From CAWFFV01 sp963814985 (GTDB taxonomy: Bacteria > Chloroflexota > Ktedonobacteria > Ktedonobacterales > Ktedonobacteraceae): a stretch of DNA of 64,000 nucleotides. The translations under genes were made by a program, and so were the position numbers. Where the stretch lies: NCBI GenBank assembly GCA_963814985.1, contig CAWFFV010000054.1:62001-126000 (forward strand). Direction: 5' to 3'. Shown piece by piece: positions 45,701-53,965 of the stretch (its first letter is position 1; every line of letters begins with the position of its first letter). Below the pieces are notes generated by a model. That model was not told where the DNA came from, made no database searches, and worked only from the letters and a program-made list of their open reading frames with translations.

Positions 45701-47576
45701 GAAACAGGATAATCCGATGCTGCGCTTCCATACGTCATCATATGAATTAGCGCAACAGGTACGTTTGCTTCTGCTTCAGTTCGGCATTCATGGGCGCATC
45801 TATCGCGCAACCCGCGATGAGGATCTGATGTACGATGGCCGCTCGATGTATGGCACAGGTGAGAAGTACGATATCCTCATCATGAATGAGGGCATTCCAC
45901 GCTTCTACGCAGAGATTGGTCTAAGTCACCCAGAGAAAGCCGCACGTCTGAAAGATATTGCCGAAAATTGGCATTATATCGGCGGAACATGGACAGCATC
46001 GGTCGTCTCAGTAACGGATACTGAAAGCGAGGAAGAGGTCTATGATCTCTACGAACCAGACACACTCACCTGGATAACCAATGGTTACTGCTCGCTTGAT
46101 TGCGGCGAGCAAGGCCTGCCACCTTGGGGCGTTTGTAATCTGGGTGCGCTCAATCTCTCGGCATTTGTCGTCGATGGGAAGATGGATTGGGAACGATTGG
46201 CTGAGAAGAGCAAGGTTGCAATGCGCTTCCTGGATAACGTAGTTGACGCGAACGAGTACTTTATCGAGGAAAATAAGAAAGCACAGCTTGGTACACGCCG
46301 TACTGGCCTGGGCACGATGGGTCTTGCCGATGCACTCATTAAGATGAAGATTGCCTATGGTAGCGAAGAGTCACTTCCCATGATCGAGCGCATCTATGCG
46401 ACCATTCGCGATGCAGCCTACGAAGCCTCCGCAGATATTGCCGCCGAGAAGGGTTCCTTCCCCAGCTTTGAGCGTGACAAGTATCTGCAAGGAAAGTTTA
46501 TCCAGCGCCTGCCCAAACGCGTTCAGGACAAGATCAAGAAACAGGGCATTCGCAATGCGGTCTTGCTGACACAGGCCCCAACAGGTACAACAAGTTTGCT
46601 GGCTGGTGTCAGTTCCGGTATTGAACCAGTATACGACTTCGCCATGATTCGCCGTGACCGCACAGGTGAGCATATCCTGTATCATCCGCTACTCCAAACG
46701 TGGCGCAATGAGCATCCCAATGAGCCAACCCCACATTACTTTGTCTCATCGAAGGATCTGACACCGGAAGAGCATGTACGCGTTCAGGCAATGGTGCAAC
46801 GCTACACAGATTCCAGCATCAGTAAGACAGTGAACGCCCCCAATAACCACACGGTTGAACAGGTGCAAACACTGTACAGCCTGGCCTATGAGATGGGTTG
46901 CAAAGGTATCACCTACTATCGCGATGGCTCACGTGATGCAGTGCTTACTCGCGTCGAGGATGAAAAGAAAGCAGCCGAGCAGGAAGCAGCGAAACAGGTT
47001 CCTGTTATCGAGCCTGTTACTTCCATCCAACAGGGTATCAAGCCACGTCCAGCGGTAGTACAGGGCTACACTCGACAGGTCAACGCACCAGAAGGCAAGA
47101 TCAATGTCACCATCAACAGCGATGAGCAGGGACCATTGGAGGTCTTTGTCAATGTTGGCAAGGCTGGCAGTGATATTGCCGCGCTGGCTGAGGCCCTGGG
47201 ACGTTTGATTTCACTCAACCTGCGTGTGCTCAGTCCTTTGTCGCAAACCGACCGCGCACAGGAGATCGCGGAACAACTGCGCGGCATTGGTGGTAGCCGC
47301 TCCGTTGGCTTTGGTATCCAGCAGGTTCGCTCACTCCCCGATGCGGTGGCACGCGCATTGGAGTTACATATAGAATCTTTGCAAGCTTCCAGAGAAGAAA
47401 CAACTTCTCACAGCAACCACAGTAATGGCAAAGAGGAGCACACTAACCCCATTGGACTGTTGAATATGAGCAATTTGACGGTAACAGGGAATCTCTGCCC
47501 ACAATGCGGCTGCAATACAATGGTGTATGAAGAAGGATGCCGCAAATGCTATAGCTGCGGGCATAGCGAATGCTAA
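42788..47576 (+). CDS. nrdJ: Adenosylcobalamin-dependent (class II) ribonucleotide reductase with two inteins, one frameshift
   Basis: The exteins total about 780 residues: 42788-43327, 44616-44942 and 46101-47573. They include N-C-F-V-V-P-S-P-E-D, G-G-G-V-G-I-N, S-R-R-G-A-L-M, the active-site segment N-P-C-G-E, P-P-W-G-V-C-N-L-G, G-L-G-T-M-G-L-A-D-A-L and a phosphate-binding P-T-G-T-T-S. The C-terminus ends in a six-cysteine cluster beginning C-P-Q-C-G-C. It reduces ribonucleotides with vitamin B12. A single base inserted in AAA at 44174-44176 breaks the frame inside the first intein. Without splicing the enzyme cannot be active, because the second intein splits the N-P-C-G-E site. The ATG follows AAAGGAG. 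Confidence 0.92.
43328..44615 (+). other. Intein 1 in nrdJ with LAGLIDADG endonuclease domain, atypical N-terminal residue
   Basis: It interrupts the extein between Q-Q-G-G and S-R-R-G-A and is about 429 residues once the frameshift at 44174-44176 is restored. Splicing blocks are seen: T-M-D-H in block B (TxxH), V-Y-D-F-E-V-D-D-V-H in block F, and the C-terminal Asn with Ser as the first residue after it. Two LAGLIDADG-like motifs, L-L-G-Y-F-Y-G-D-G and F-I-G-G-Y-F-E-A-D-G, mark a homing endonuclease. The first residue appears to be Arg (R-F-G-P-D-E-Y) where Cys is normal; CGT instead of TGT would be a single change. The penultimate residue is Ser in place of His. Confidence 0.85.
44943..46100 (+). 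other. Intein 2 in nrdJ with LAGLIDADG endonuclease domain, atypical C-terminal Asp
   Basis: A 386-residue intein starting with Cys (C-V-T-G-D-T-L-V) and placed inside the active-site motif, between N-P and C-G-E-Q. Block B has T-A-D-H. LAGLIDADG-like motifs are V-G-T-V-L-G-D-G-T and G-I-L-D-G-L-F-S-T-D-G. It ends Y-C-S-L-D before the extein Cys, so the last residue is Asp in place of the usual Asn and the penultimate is Leu in place of His. Inteins of ribonucleotide reductases with C-terminal Asp have been described and can splice. The frame is intact. Confidence 0.88.
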
Positions 47577-47624
47577 ATTGCCGATAGTGTATTGACCTAT
47601 GCTCCAATAGGTTATCAGGTATAA

Positions 47625-47663
47625 CCATACGTGTCAAAAATGTATATTATTTGACACGTATGG
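47625..47663. terminator. Bidirectional terminator after nrdJ
   Basis: CCATACGTGTCAAA (47625-47638) pairs fully with TTTGACACGTATGG (47650-47663), a 14-bp stem with an 11-nt loop. It lies between convergent genes, nrdJ and the last gene of the three-gene operon. A smaller hairpin GGTTAT-caggt-ATAACC precedes it. Confidence 0.75.
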
Positions 47664-47672
47664 GCCGTAGCA

Positions 47673-48131
47673 CTATCCCAACCCCATTTCCTGAGCCGTG
47701 CGAATATGTGTGGGTGCGGATGTTGCCTTAAGTTCCCACTTATTTTGAAACAGCCGATCTCCCACAAACACATTGCGCTTCTTGAACGGTGCGGGAGTTG
47801 TTGCAAGCAACCATGATCGAGAACCCCACTTCTTGTAGTAGAACCAGGGCTCAGGGAGCACATAACACTCTTTTTGCGTCCATGCGGGGCATGGTACCCC
47901 ATCTTTTTGACAGAGCCACTCCACTGTTGCAGCACAGAAAGCAGCCCAACGCTGCAAAGTTGGGGTGGGAGCAGGAGCCAAAGGTGCAGCAATCAACTCG
48001 CGTCGCTGTTCGCAGGCAAAACACCACCAGTCGTTCAAAAAATCTCCAATGGCAACCCAAGGTGTTTGATGATCACAGATACGCTCAAATGCTTGCGCAA
48101 TGGAATGCAAGCGATACCCAGCTACCATCAT
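47673..48131 (-). CDS. Uncharacterised protein associated with a DUF6036-like nucleotidyltransferase
   Basis: A 152-residue soluble protein with no signal or membrane segment. Recognisable stretches are W-V-A-I-G-D-F-L-N-D-W-W near residue 25, R-W-A-A-F-C-A-A-T-V-E-W-L near residue 61, E-P-W-F-Y near residue 93, and T-P-A-P-F-K-K-R-N-V-F-V-G-D-R near residue 111. I recall similar proteins next to nucleotidyltransferases of the DUF6036 type, but no function. Trp and Cys content is high. It is the third gene of a minus-strand operon, 17 bp after the nucleotidyltransferase, and starts behind GAAAGGGG. It could be the partner of a toxin-antitoxin-like pair; that is speculation from layout. Confidence 0.7.
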   Translation of the reverse strand: MMVAGYRLHSIAQAFERICDHQTPWVAIGDFLNDWWCFACEQRRELIAAPLAPAPTPTLQRWAAFCAATVEWLCQKDGVPCPAWTQKECYVLPEPWFYYKKWGSRSWLLATTPAPFKKRNVFVGDRLFQNKWELKATSAPTHIRTAQEMGLG

Positions 48132-48148
48132 TGTTTCCCCTTTCGGTC

Positions 48149-48661
48149 CTATCGTTTAAAACATCGTATTATCGCCATCAGCGTCTCGTCTTTTACATGG
48201 TCTTCAGGTATATAGCGTTTCACAATACCCAGGGCTGCGCTCCTCGTAGAGATATTCAACTGCCTGGCCAGCGCTTTGATATCTCTATCATCCCTTGCAC
48301 GGCCAGCATGCAGCTTTAAAGCGAGCATATAGTCTAACGAAGGGATATAAACCTGCAATCCTGGGAACGCTTTCCATAGCCTCTGCGACTGAGGAGGTTT
48401 CACCTGATGAACGACAATCGCGGCATCATCATTTAGCCACTCAGAAGATAAGCCTTCACGCTGCGCGACAATAGTTACCGCATGGTAAACAGCAGAATAG
48501 TTCGATGCAAAATAGGCATCAATATCACTGGTGCTATCCCGGTTCCCAACTTCGAGTACCATGACAGCACCACCCAGTAAAAGGATTTTGACAGTTAGTC
48601 CCTTATTTTGTAACTCACCCCCCACCATCCGTAAATATTTTTCGATCTCTTTTTTGTTCAT
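48149..48661 (-). CDS. DUF6036-like nucleotidyltransferase
   Basis: A 170-residue protein. Residues about 26-50 read I-L-L-L-G-G-A-V-M-V-L-E, then R-D-S-T-S-D-I-D-A-Y-F, the G-G and D-x-D pair of the polymerase-beta nucleotidyltransferase fold. Later segments L-D-Y-M-L-A-L-K-L-H-A-G-R and D-R-D-D-R-D-I-K-A-L-A match the downstream helices of AbiEii/DUF6036 proteins. It follows the degenerate paralogue by 21 bp and precedes the uncharacterised gene by 17 bp. Enzymes of this fold act as toxins in AbiE and MenAT systems, modifying tRNA or GTP; which substrate applies here is not evident. Confidence 0.8.
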   Translation of the reverse strand: MNKKEIEKYLRMVGGELQNKGLTVKILLLGGAVMVLEVGNRDSTSDIDAYFASNYSAVYHAVTIVAQREGLSSEWLNDDAAIVVHQVKPPQSQRLWKAFPGLQVYIPSLDYMLALKLHAGRARDDRDIKALARQLNISTRSAALGIVKRYIPEDHVKDETLMAIIRCFKR

Positions 48662-48682
48662 AGCTTTTTGTACGACACGTTG

Positions 48683-49243
48683 CTACGCAGGCAAAGACTT
48701 CCTGATAGCTAATTTCATTGCTGGTGTGAGCAACTGTTTGGATATATATTTTGTCACAGACGAAATCATCTCACGAGGAGTAGAAATATGTAATTTTTTT
48801 GCCAATGATCTGATGTCTTCAAGATCTTGAGGGCTATGAGCTGTGGCAACTTTTATGGCAAGTGCATACTCCGGCAACGGGATATACGCACGTACTCCTG
48901 GATATTCTATCCAGTTGCCATGAGGACCTGATTGTGAGTGAAAGAGTTCTTCGAGAGCTTCATATATCCAGGTTTCCGGCAAAGATTCACGGACAGCAAT
49001 ATGTACAATCGCCCTATGCATTGCGGAGCCATGCCCTCTAAAGTAGTAGTTAATGCCGCTGGGTATCTTAATACCAGTATCATCCCCTGCAAGATAGGTT
49101 TTGAAATCTCTGTGTATCGCTGGCTTTCTAATATCAAGCAATATCACGATCTCATCAATTATGAGGATTTCGCCTGTGATGTGCTTCTTTTGTAGCTTCT
49201 GCCCAAGCATCTGTAAATATTTTCTACTTTCTTCTTCGTTCAA
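48683..49243 (-). CDS. Degenerate nucleotidyltransferase-like paralogue
   Basis: A 186-residue protein that aligns along its length with the next gene downstream: both start with a K-Y-L or Y-L-Q helix, have I-L-I-I-D-E or I-L-L-L-G-G strands, an A-Y-I-P or V-Y-I-P strand, A-L-A-I-K or M-L-A-L-K, and L-A-K-K-L-H-I-S-T or L-A-R-Q-L-N-I-S-T. The catalytic G-G has become D-E and the D-x-D has become R-D-F-K, so it is unlikely to transfer nucleotides. The frame is fully open, which argues against simple decay. Start is probably TTG 49243 behind GAGG. It is the first gene of the operon and may bind or regulate the active paralogue. Confidence 0.68.
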   Translation of the reverse strand: MNEEESRKYLQMLGQKLQKKHITGEILIIDEIVILLDIRKPAIHRDFKTYLAGDDTGIKIPSGINYYFRGHGSAMHRAIVHIAVRESLPETWIYEALEELFHSQSGPHGNWIEYPGVRAYIPLPEYALAIKVATAHSPQDLEDIRSLAKKLHISTPREMISSVTKYISKQLLTPAMKLAIRKSLPA

Positions 49244-49298
49244 TACCTCTACGCCTCACAAATTCGCAACGGCTGGATACCCATACTTAAATATTGTT

Positions 49299-49332
49299 AA
49301 GAGAGCCAGAGCATAGTAATGCTGGCTCTCTT
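49299..49332. other. Long hairpin upstream of the nucleotidyltransferase operon
   Basis: AAGAGAGCCAG at 49299-49309 pairs with the CTGGCTCTCTT that ends at 49332, and the inner bases extend the stem with a two-base bulge. It lies about 56 bp upstream of the operon's first codon, and no gene points into it from the other side. It may be an operator or leader structure, or a leftover terminator. No poly-U tract follows on either strand. Confidence 0.5.
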
Positions 49333-49442
49333 GAAGTTAATTCTTAAAAAGTATTATAGTCTACCTCGTATCACTGTAGCAAGACACATAACAATAAGTA
49401 ACGGCTCAAGCTGAGAGGTAAAAGGGGGAGTAGGTGCTCTTT

Positions 49443-49580
49443 TCTTGATTTCCTCACCGCCTACGGCAGTTCGCAAGCCGTTTAGTGTGGGGGCAGGATT
49501 GGCAACCGGCGGTTGCCAATCCTGCCCCCACACTAAACGTAAACGAGAGCGAGCCACCTGTGGTGGCAAGGGAACCTTTG
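49443..49580 (-). repeat. Variable-stem palindromic repeat, copy 5 (reverse)
   Basis: Reverse orientation. The central stem is 29 bp and perfect (49480-49508 with 49510-49538), beginning GTTTAGTGTGGG and with tip CAACCG-G-CGGTTG, so its tip differs from the usual TTGCG. The small hairpins are diverged (CCGCC-tac-GGCAG, and CCACC-tgt-GGTGG) and the outer pairing is weak. It lies upstream of the response regulator, in a divergent spacer. Confidence 0.82.
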
Positions 49581-49740
49581 GTGCATAGTACTCTTGACTT
49601 GATTCTTTGCCAAATCATGCCATTTCACAGTATATCAAGTAGTCTCCATAGTAACAAACATATTCACACACAACCGCATAAGGTCATGTGTAGATTTAAT
49701 AGATAGAGCAAGCAAGCAGTAAGGGAGAAGGAGGCAATGT

Positions 49741-50187
49741 ATGCCTTTACAAAAGATACTTGTCGTAGACGATAGTCGCACACAGGCCATGATGATTGGT
49801 GCATCCCTGCAAAAGAGTGGATTTGCAGTGATCATAGCTAGCGATGGTCAGGAAGCTCTGGAGAAGGTTTTCACTGAGCACCCTGACGGAATTATACTCG
49901 ACGTGGTATTACCTAAGCTCAGCGGATTCCAGGTCTGCCGCAGACTTAAAGGGTGGGAGATAAGTAAACATATCCCCATTGTGTTACTGAGTAGTAAGAA
50001 AACCGCTCTTGACGCATCATGGGGATTGAGACAAGGAGCTGATGCATACCTTACGAAACCCTGTAAGGAGGACGAGCTGGTTACTCATGTGCGTCAGTTG
50101 ATAGCAAAGACCAGAAGTCCACGTTCAGTTCATCCTGCTCCTCTTTGGGGTATGCACTCAGGCCATGATATTCGATTTCTAGGTTAA
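49741..50187 (+). CDS. Single-domain response regulator (CheY-like)
   Basis: A 148-residue receiver protein. It has the acidic pair in I-L-V-V-D-D-S-R, the phosphorylation Asp in G-I-I-L-D-V-V-L-P, the Ser of V-L-L-S-S-K and the Lys of Y-L-T-K-P-C, all expected sites. No output domain follows; the last 25 residues are a short tail. Start at 49741 lies behind AAGGAGGC. No histidine kinase gene lies nearby, so its partner is elsewhere. Confidence 0.93.
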   Translation: MPLQKILVVDDSRTQAMMIGASLQKSGFAVIIASDGQEALEKVFTEHPDGIILDVVLPKLSGFQVCRRLKGWEISKHIPIVLLSSKKTALDASWGLRQGADAYLTKPCKEDELVTHVRQLIAKTRSPRSVHPAPLWGMHSGHDIRFLG

Positions 50188-50238
50188 TTTCATCGACAAC
50201 AGTCCATACCCTGGACAGGGACGTATACAGTACGCTGC

Positions 50239-50592
50239 TTACCCATCACTTTCTTCCTCTGGAAGAGCGTAATGGGTACACTCATAAATACCTTTTGCAA
50301 CATCTGCCAATAGCTCATCAGCAAGTTGCAGGAGTACAGCTACACGGGGATCACTCAGTTGATAGCGTACATAACGTCCTTGCGCTTCGCCAGTCACAAG
50401 GCCACAATCACGCAAGCAACCAAGATGATTGGAAACGTTCGACTGACTGAGTTTCGTCGCCGCGACAATTTCTGTTACCGTCAGGGGACCTGTACTCAAG
50501 GCGTCAAGGATGCTGAGCCGCGAAGGATCTGAGCAACCACGAAAGATTTTGGCTTTCAGGTTGGTCACCTGGAATTGAGCAGGTGAGAGCAT
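50239..50592 (-). CDS. ArsR/SmtB family transcriptional regulator
   Basis: A 117-residue winged helix-turn-helix protein. It has S-D-P-S-R-L-S-I-L-D-A-L, then V-T-E-I-V-A-A-T-K-L-S-Q-S-N-V-S-N-H-L-G-C-L as the recognition helix, and R-Y-V-R-Y-Q-L as the wing. Cysteines occur in R-G-C-S-D-P, at two helix positions and in Y-E-C-T-H-Y, which could bind metal, but no CxC sensor is seen. I chose the ATG at 50592 because GGGAGG lies nine bases before it. It is divergent from the DsbA-like gene, which it may control. Confidence 0.88.
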   Translation of the reverse strand: MLSPAQFQVTNLKAKIFRGCSDPSRLSILDALSTGPLTVTEIVAATKLSQSNVSNHLGCLRDCGLVTGEAQGRYVRYQLSDPRVAVLLQLADELLADVAKGIYECTHYALPEEESDG

Positions 50593-50621
50593 AGGTTCCA
50601 TCCTCCCTGATATCATCATAT

Positions 50622-50636
50622 TATCACCGAATGATA
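50622..50636. promoter_or_regulatory. Candidate ArsR operator
   Basis: TATCA-ccgaa-TGATA is a 15-bp dyad in the spacer between the divergent arsR and DsbA-like genes, about 30 bp before the arsR start. A second copy of the half-site (TATCAT) lies at 50611. It suits autoregulation by a dimeric ArsR protein. Confidence 0.5.
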
Positions 50637-50872
50637 TAACATATTCTGGTAGACAAGCAAGGCGATAGAACGCTTTCTGGCACAGTTGCTCTCACAGATA
50701 CCCAACATTGTTCAATGGGCTTCCCTTCTTAAACTTCAAGTATAGAGCAGTTGCTCTATCTAACGCTGAGCACTATAACAACTCACTTGACACATCTCCA
50801 CCAGCGGACGTACGCTATCACCATCTATTTCCTCGTATGCAGAATAACACACACGTAAGGAGACGCTACTAT

Positions 50873-51517
50873 ATGAGCCTCAAAGAGGTGACAACACCTA
50901 CCAGTATCAACTTCCACGTTGATCCACTCTGCCCACTGGCCTGGCGCACCGCCTTGTGGATACGCGAAGCACGCACAGTGCGTCCAATTGATATTCACTG
51001 GCGCTTATTTAGCCTTGAAGCCATTAACCGCAAGGAGGGTGTGGAACCAGATTATGTCAATGGCAATGGATGGGCAGCACTACGCACGCTAGCCCTGGCA
51101 CGACGCCAAAAAGGCAATGAAGCTATAGAAAAGCTCTATCTGACATTGGGCAATGCACAGCATGGACACCAGAAAAGCTTTCGACAGCATGAAGTTGTAG
51201 AAGCAGTAGAAATATGCGCAGAACAGGCAGGCTTTGAGCCTGGATTTACGGCAGCAGCCCTCGCTGACGAAAGTACAATACAGGAAGTACTGGGTGATCA
51301 TGAAGAGGCGGTCAAGCGCTATCGGGCTTTTGGTGTACCAACGATCGCACTTGAAGGGTCTGATGTCGGCTTTTATGGGCCAATTATTCATACGGTGCCA
51401 CGAGGGGAAGAGGCAGGAGAGCTATGGGACTATACGTTCTGGGCCTTGCACCAACCCAACCTGTTTGAGTTGAAGCGGGATCGAGGTCAGGTTCAATGGG
51501 GTCCTGTTGCTGAATGA
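50873..51517 (+). CDS. DsbA-family thioredoxin-like oxidoreductase
   Basis: A 214-residue protein of the DsbA/2-hydroxychromene-2-carboxylate isomerase fold. Near residue 17 it reads H-V-D-P-L-C-P-L-A-W-R, which resembles the D-P-x-C-P-x-A-W motif of mycothiol-dependent nitroreductase-like proteins; only one Cys of the CxxC pair is present. The C-terminal part has F-G-V-P-T-I near residue 152, the cis-Pro loop. No signal peptide is seen. The start at 50873 lies behind AAGGAGA; the longer frame from 50708 has no ribosome site. It is divergent from arsR. Confidence 0.8.
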   Translation: MSLKEVTTPTSINFHVDPLCPLAWRTALWIREARTVRPIDIHWRLFSLEAINRKEGVEPDYVNGNGWAALRTLALARRQKGNEAIEKLYLTLGNAQHGHQKSFRQHEVVEAVEICAEQAGFEPGFTAAALADESTIQEVLGDHEEAVKRYRAFGVPTIALEGSDVGFYGPIIHTVPRGEEAGELWDYTFWALHQPNLFELKRDRGQVQWGPVAE

Positions 51518-51520
51518 CAC

Positions 51521-51639
51521 TGCTCTTGTTTTATTGTTGGTGGCGGAAGTTGTGCCGCAACTTCCGCCACCAACAACAAAACGGCCTGCGAAGCGCCTCA
51601 GGCGCTGAGGAATCCGAAAGAAGAACCTGAATGGTTACC
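51521..51639 (+). repeat. Variable-stem palindromic repeat, copy 6 (forward, 5' part missing)
   Basis: Begins right after the DsbA-like stop codon. The first small hairpin is missing; the element starts with TGCTCTTGTTTTA. The central stem is 27 bp (51528-51554 with 51556-51582) with two mismatches. The AGCGCC-tca-GGCGCT hairpin and GAGGAATC follow, then GAACCTGAATGGTTACC. It lies between convergent genes. Confidence 0.8.
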
Positions 51640-51656
51640 AATAACGTTTATCACAA

Positions 51657-52830
51657 CTAGCGATGATTCTTAATGAAACGCTCTATACGCACTAATGCTT
51701 CTTCTAGCTGATCATAGGCTGTACAGTATGCACAACGTACATACCCTTTGCCCGCCTCACCAAACGCACTTCCAGGTACAACGGCAACCTTCTCTTCAAA
51801 GAGCAATTTCTCTGCAAATTCTTCATCAGTCAATCCCGTCCCTCCAATATAGGGAAAGGCATAGAAGGCTCCACGTGGTTCACTGCAAGGAAGTCCGAGA
51901 CTCTTGAGTCCTGCAATGAACATGCGACCACGACGCTCATAGTCATCATGCATCAATTGCACATCATCCTCACCATGACGCAAAGCTTCAAGGGCCGCCT
52001 CCTGTGGCGGCAGTACCTGCACACATGATAGTATACTGGTGAATTTTGAGCATAGCCTCCAGGATAGGAGTGGGTGCGGCAACGTAGCCAATACGCCAGC
52101 CTGTCATAGCATAGGCCTTAGAAAACCCATCTAACAAGAGTGTGCGCTCTTGCATGCCAGGCATAGCAGCAATACTTATATGTTCAGTTCCATAGACAAG
52201 GCGGCTATATACCTCGTCTATCGCCACGATCAGGTCATGCTCGATTGCAAGTCTGGCAATCCCCTCTAGCTCGGCCCGTGGCACAATGGCTCCGGTAGGA
52301 TTGTTTGGATTGCCAATCAAAATCATCTTTGTGCGTGGAGTGATAGCAGCGGCAACCTCAGAGGCCCGCACACCAAAATCGTATTGCGCATAGGTGGGAA
52401 CAGGTACAGGAACGCCACCTGCAAAAATAATATCGGCTTCATAGGCCACATAACCGGGATCAGGTGAGATCACTTCATCGCCAGGATCGATAATCGTACG
52501 CATTGCCAGATCTACACCTTCACTCACCCCCACCGTGACTAATATTTGCGTCTTCGGATCATAGGTCAGACCATAGCGACGCTGCAACATTGCAGCAATC
52601 TCCTCACGCAACTCAAGTAATCCATAATTAGATGTATAACGCGTGCGTCCCTGTTGAATAGAATTAATACCGGCCTGACGAATATGCTCAGGTGTCACAA
52701 AGTCAGGTTCGCCAACACCCAACGAAATTACCTCTGGCATGGTGTTAATAATATCAAAAAACTTACGAATTCCTGATGGCCTTACCAGACGTACACGCTG
52801 CGATAATATCTCACGCTTTAGAGTATCCAT
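51657..52830 (-). CDS. Pyridoxal-phosphate aminotransferase class I/II, one frameshift
   Basis: Two ORFs join near 52007-52012 by restoring one base and give about 391 residues. The fold-type I aminotransferase signs are G-V-G-E-P-D-F, N-P-N-N-P-T-G near residue 179, D-E-V-Y-S-R-L-V-Y, and the PLP lysine in D-G-F-S-K-A-Y-A-M-T-G-W-R-I-G-Y near residue 243. The second half ends with R-G-A-F-Y-A-F-P and V-R-C-A-Y-C-T. It resembles aspartate/aromatic aminotransferases of the AlaT/PatA group; the amino-group donor cannot be named. I start it at 52830, giving M-D-T-L-K-R-E-I. Confidence 0.88.
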
Positions 52831-53004
52831 GAAATATTTATGCTCCTTTTCATTATAAGAGAGGCAATACGGCAACCAACGGTGTTGCCAGTTGTCTACC
52901 AACTATGGTAGTCTGAACAAAGGAGGGAACCCTGGCACTCCACATCTCAGCTTATACCATGCTAAAACTCTAACATAAAAGAAGACAGGGTACAATGCAC
53001 CACC
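52831..53004. other. Divergent spacer, aminotransferase / nucleoside hydrolase
   Basis: These 174 bp separate two divergent genes. An AAGGAG for the aminotransferase lies near 52845. No clear promoter or operator was recognised. Confidence 0.3.
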
Positions 53005-53927
53005 ATGACAACATTTTCTATACCTGAAACAAACCAATTTCCCTCACACAAACATAGCGTTTTAATTGATACCGATATCGGTGATGACATTGATGACGCT
53101 CTGGCACTCGCACTCGCCCTCAAATCACCAGAGCTTGAGTTACAAGCCGTCACAACGGTTTTCGGCGATACACAAAGTCGGGCACGTCTGGCGGCTCACC
53201 TTCTCCGGATCTTTGAACGTGAAGATGTTCCTGTTGCCGCCGGTGTACAGATACCGATGCAACTGCGTCACCCACCATCAGGAGTACCCCAGGCAGCAAT
53301 TGTCGATGGGAGTGAAACTTTCCAGCTATCACCTCCCTCTCAGGTCCGGAGATGATTATACAGACAGCCCATGCCCACCAGGGAGAACTTACCATCATTT
53401 GCCTTGGTCCGCTGACAAATCTTGCTACCGCCCTTACGCTTGAACCATCCCTCTTTATGGCTATAAGAAGAATAATTATGATGGGTGGGTCCAGCACTTT
53501 TCCTATGGCCAAGTGGAATGTACGCAGTGATGCGCGTGCCGCACAAATTGTTCTGGCGGCGGGCATACCTGTGACAATGATCGGCTTTAATGTGACGATG
53601 CGTTGTCATCTGCGCCAGAGTGAGCTAGAGCGGTTACATAACAACGCTACCCCACAGGTGCAACTCTTGAGCAATCTTATCGCCATCTGGCAACGTCACC
53701 GTCCACGCTGGCATTCCAGGTTTCCCTTTCTCCATGATCCTTTGACGATTGCCGCCTTATGCAAACCTGAGCTACTACGCTTTGAAGAGATGCCTGTCAG
53801 AGCATTGACTCATGGACCCTTCAAAGGCTATATGATACCACGTGTAATGAATGGTCCATGGGTCAATGCAGCAGTGGATGTGAGAGTGAAAGCCGCACGA
53901 GAATGGATCATGCAACGCCTGTTGTGA
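53005..53927 (+). CDS. Inosine-uridine preferring nucleoside hydrolase family, one frameshift
   Basis: Two ORFs that overlap at 53352 join into one 308-residue protein if a base is restored near 53329-53341 (CCTCCCTCTC); the joint then reads L-S-G-P-E-M-I-I. The N-terminus has the calcium-binding D-T-D-I-G-D-D-I-D-D-A-L typical of nucleoside hydrolases. Further on are T-T-V-F-G-D, L-G-P-L-T-N-L-A-T-A-L, M-G-G-S and H-D-P-L-T. These hydrolases split nucleosides into base and ribose. The ATGA overlap mimics translational coupling, but conserved residues run across it, so a single gene is more likely. Confidence 0.88.
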
Positions 53928-53965
53928 CCATTGTAAAGGTCTTTTCGGGATATCTGGCAGGCAAC

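Noticed and set aside
53352..53927. Two overlapping nucleoside hydrolase genes
   Set aside because: Each half lacks parts of one domain and conserved sequence continues across the overlap in a shifted frame, so one interrupted gene fits better.
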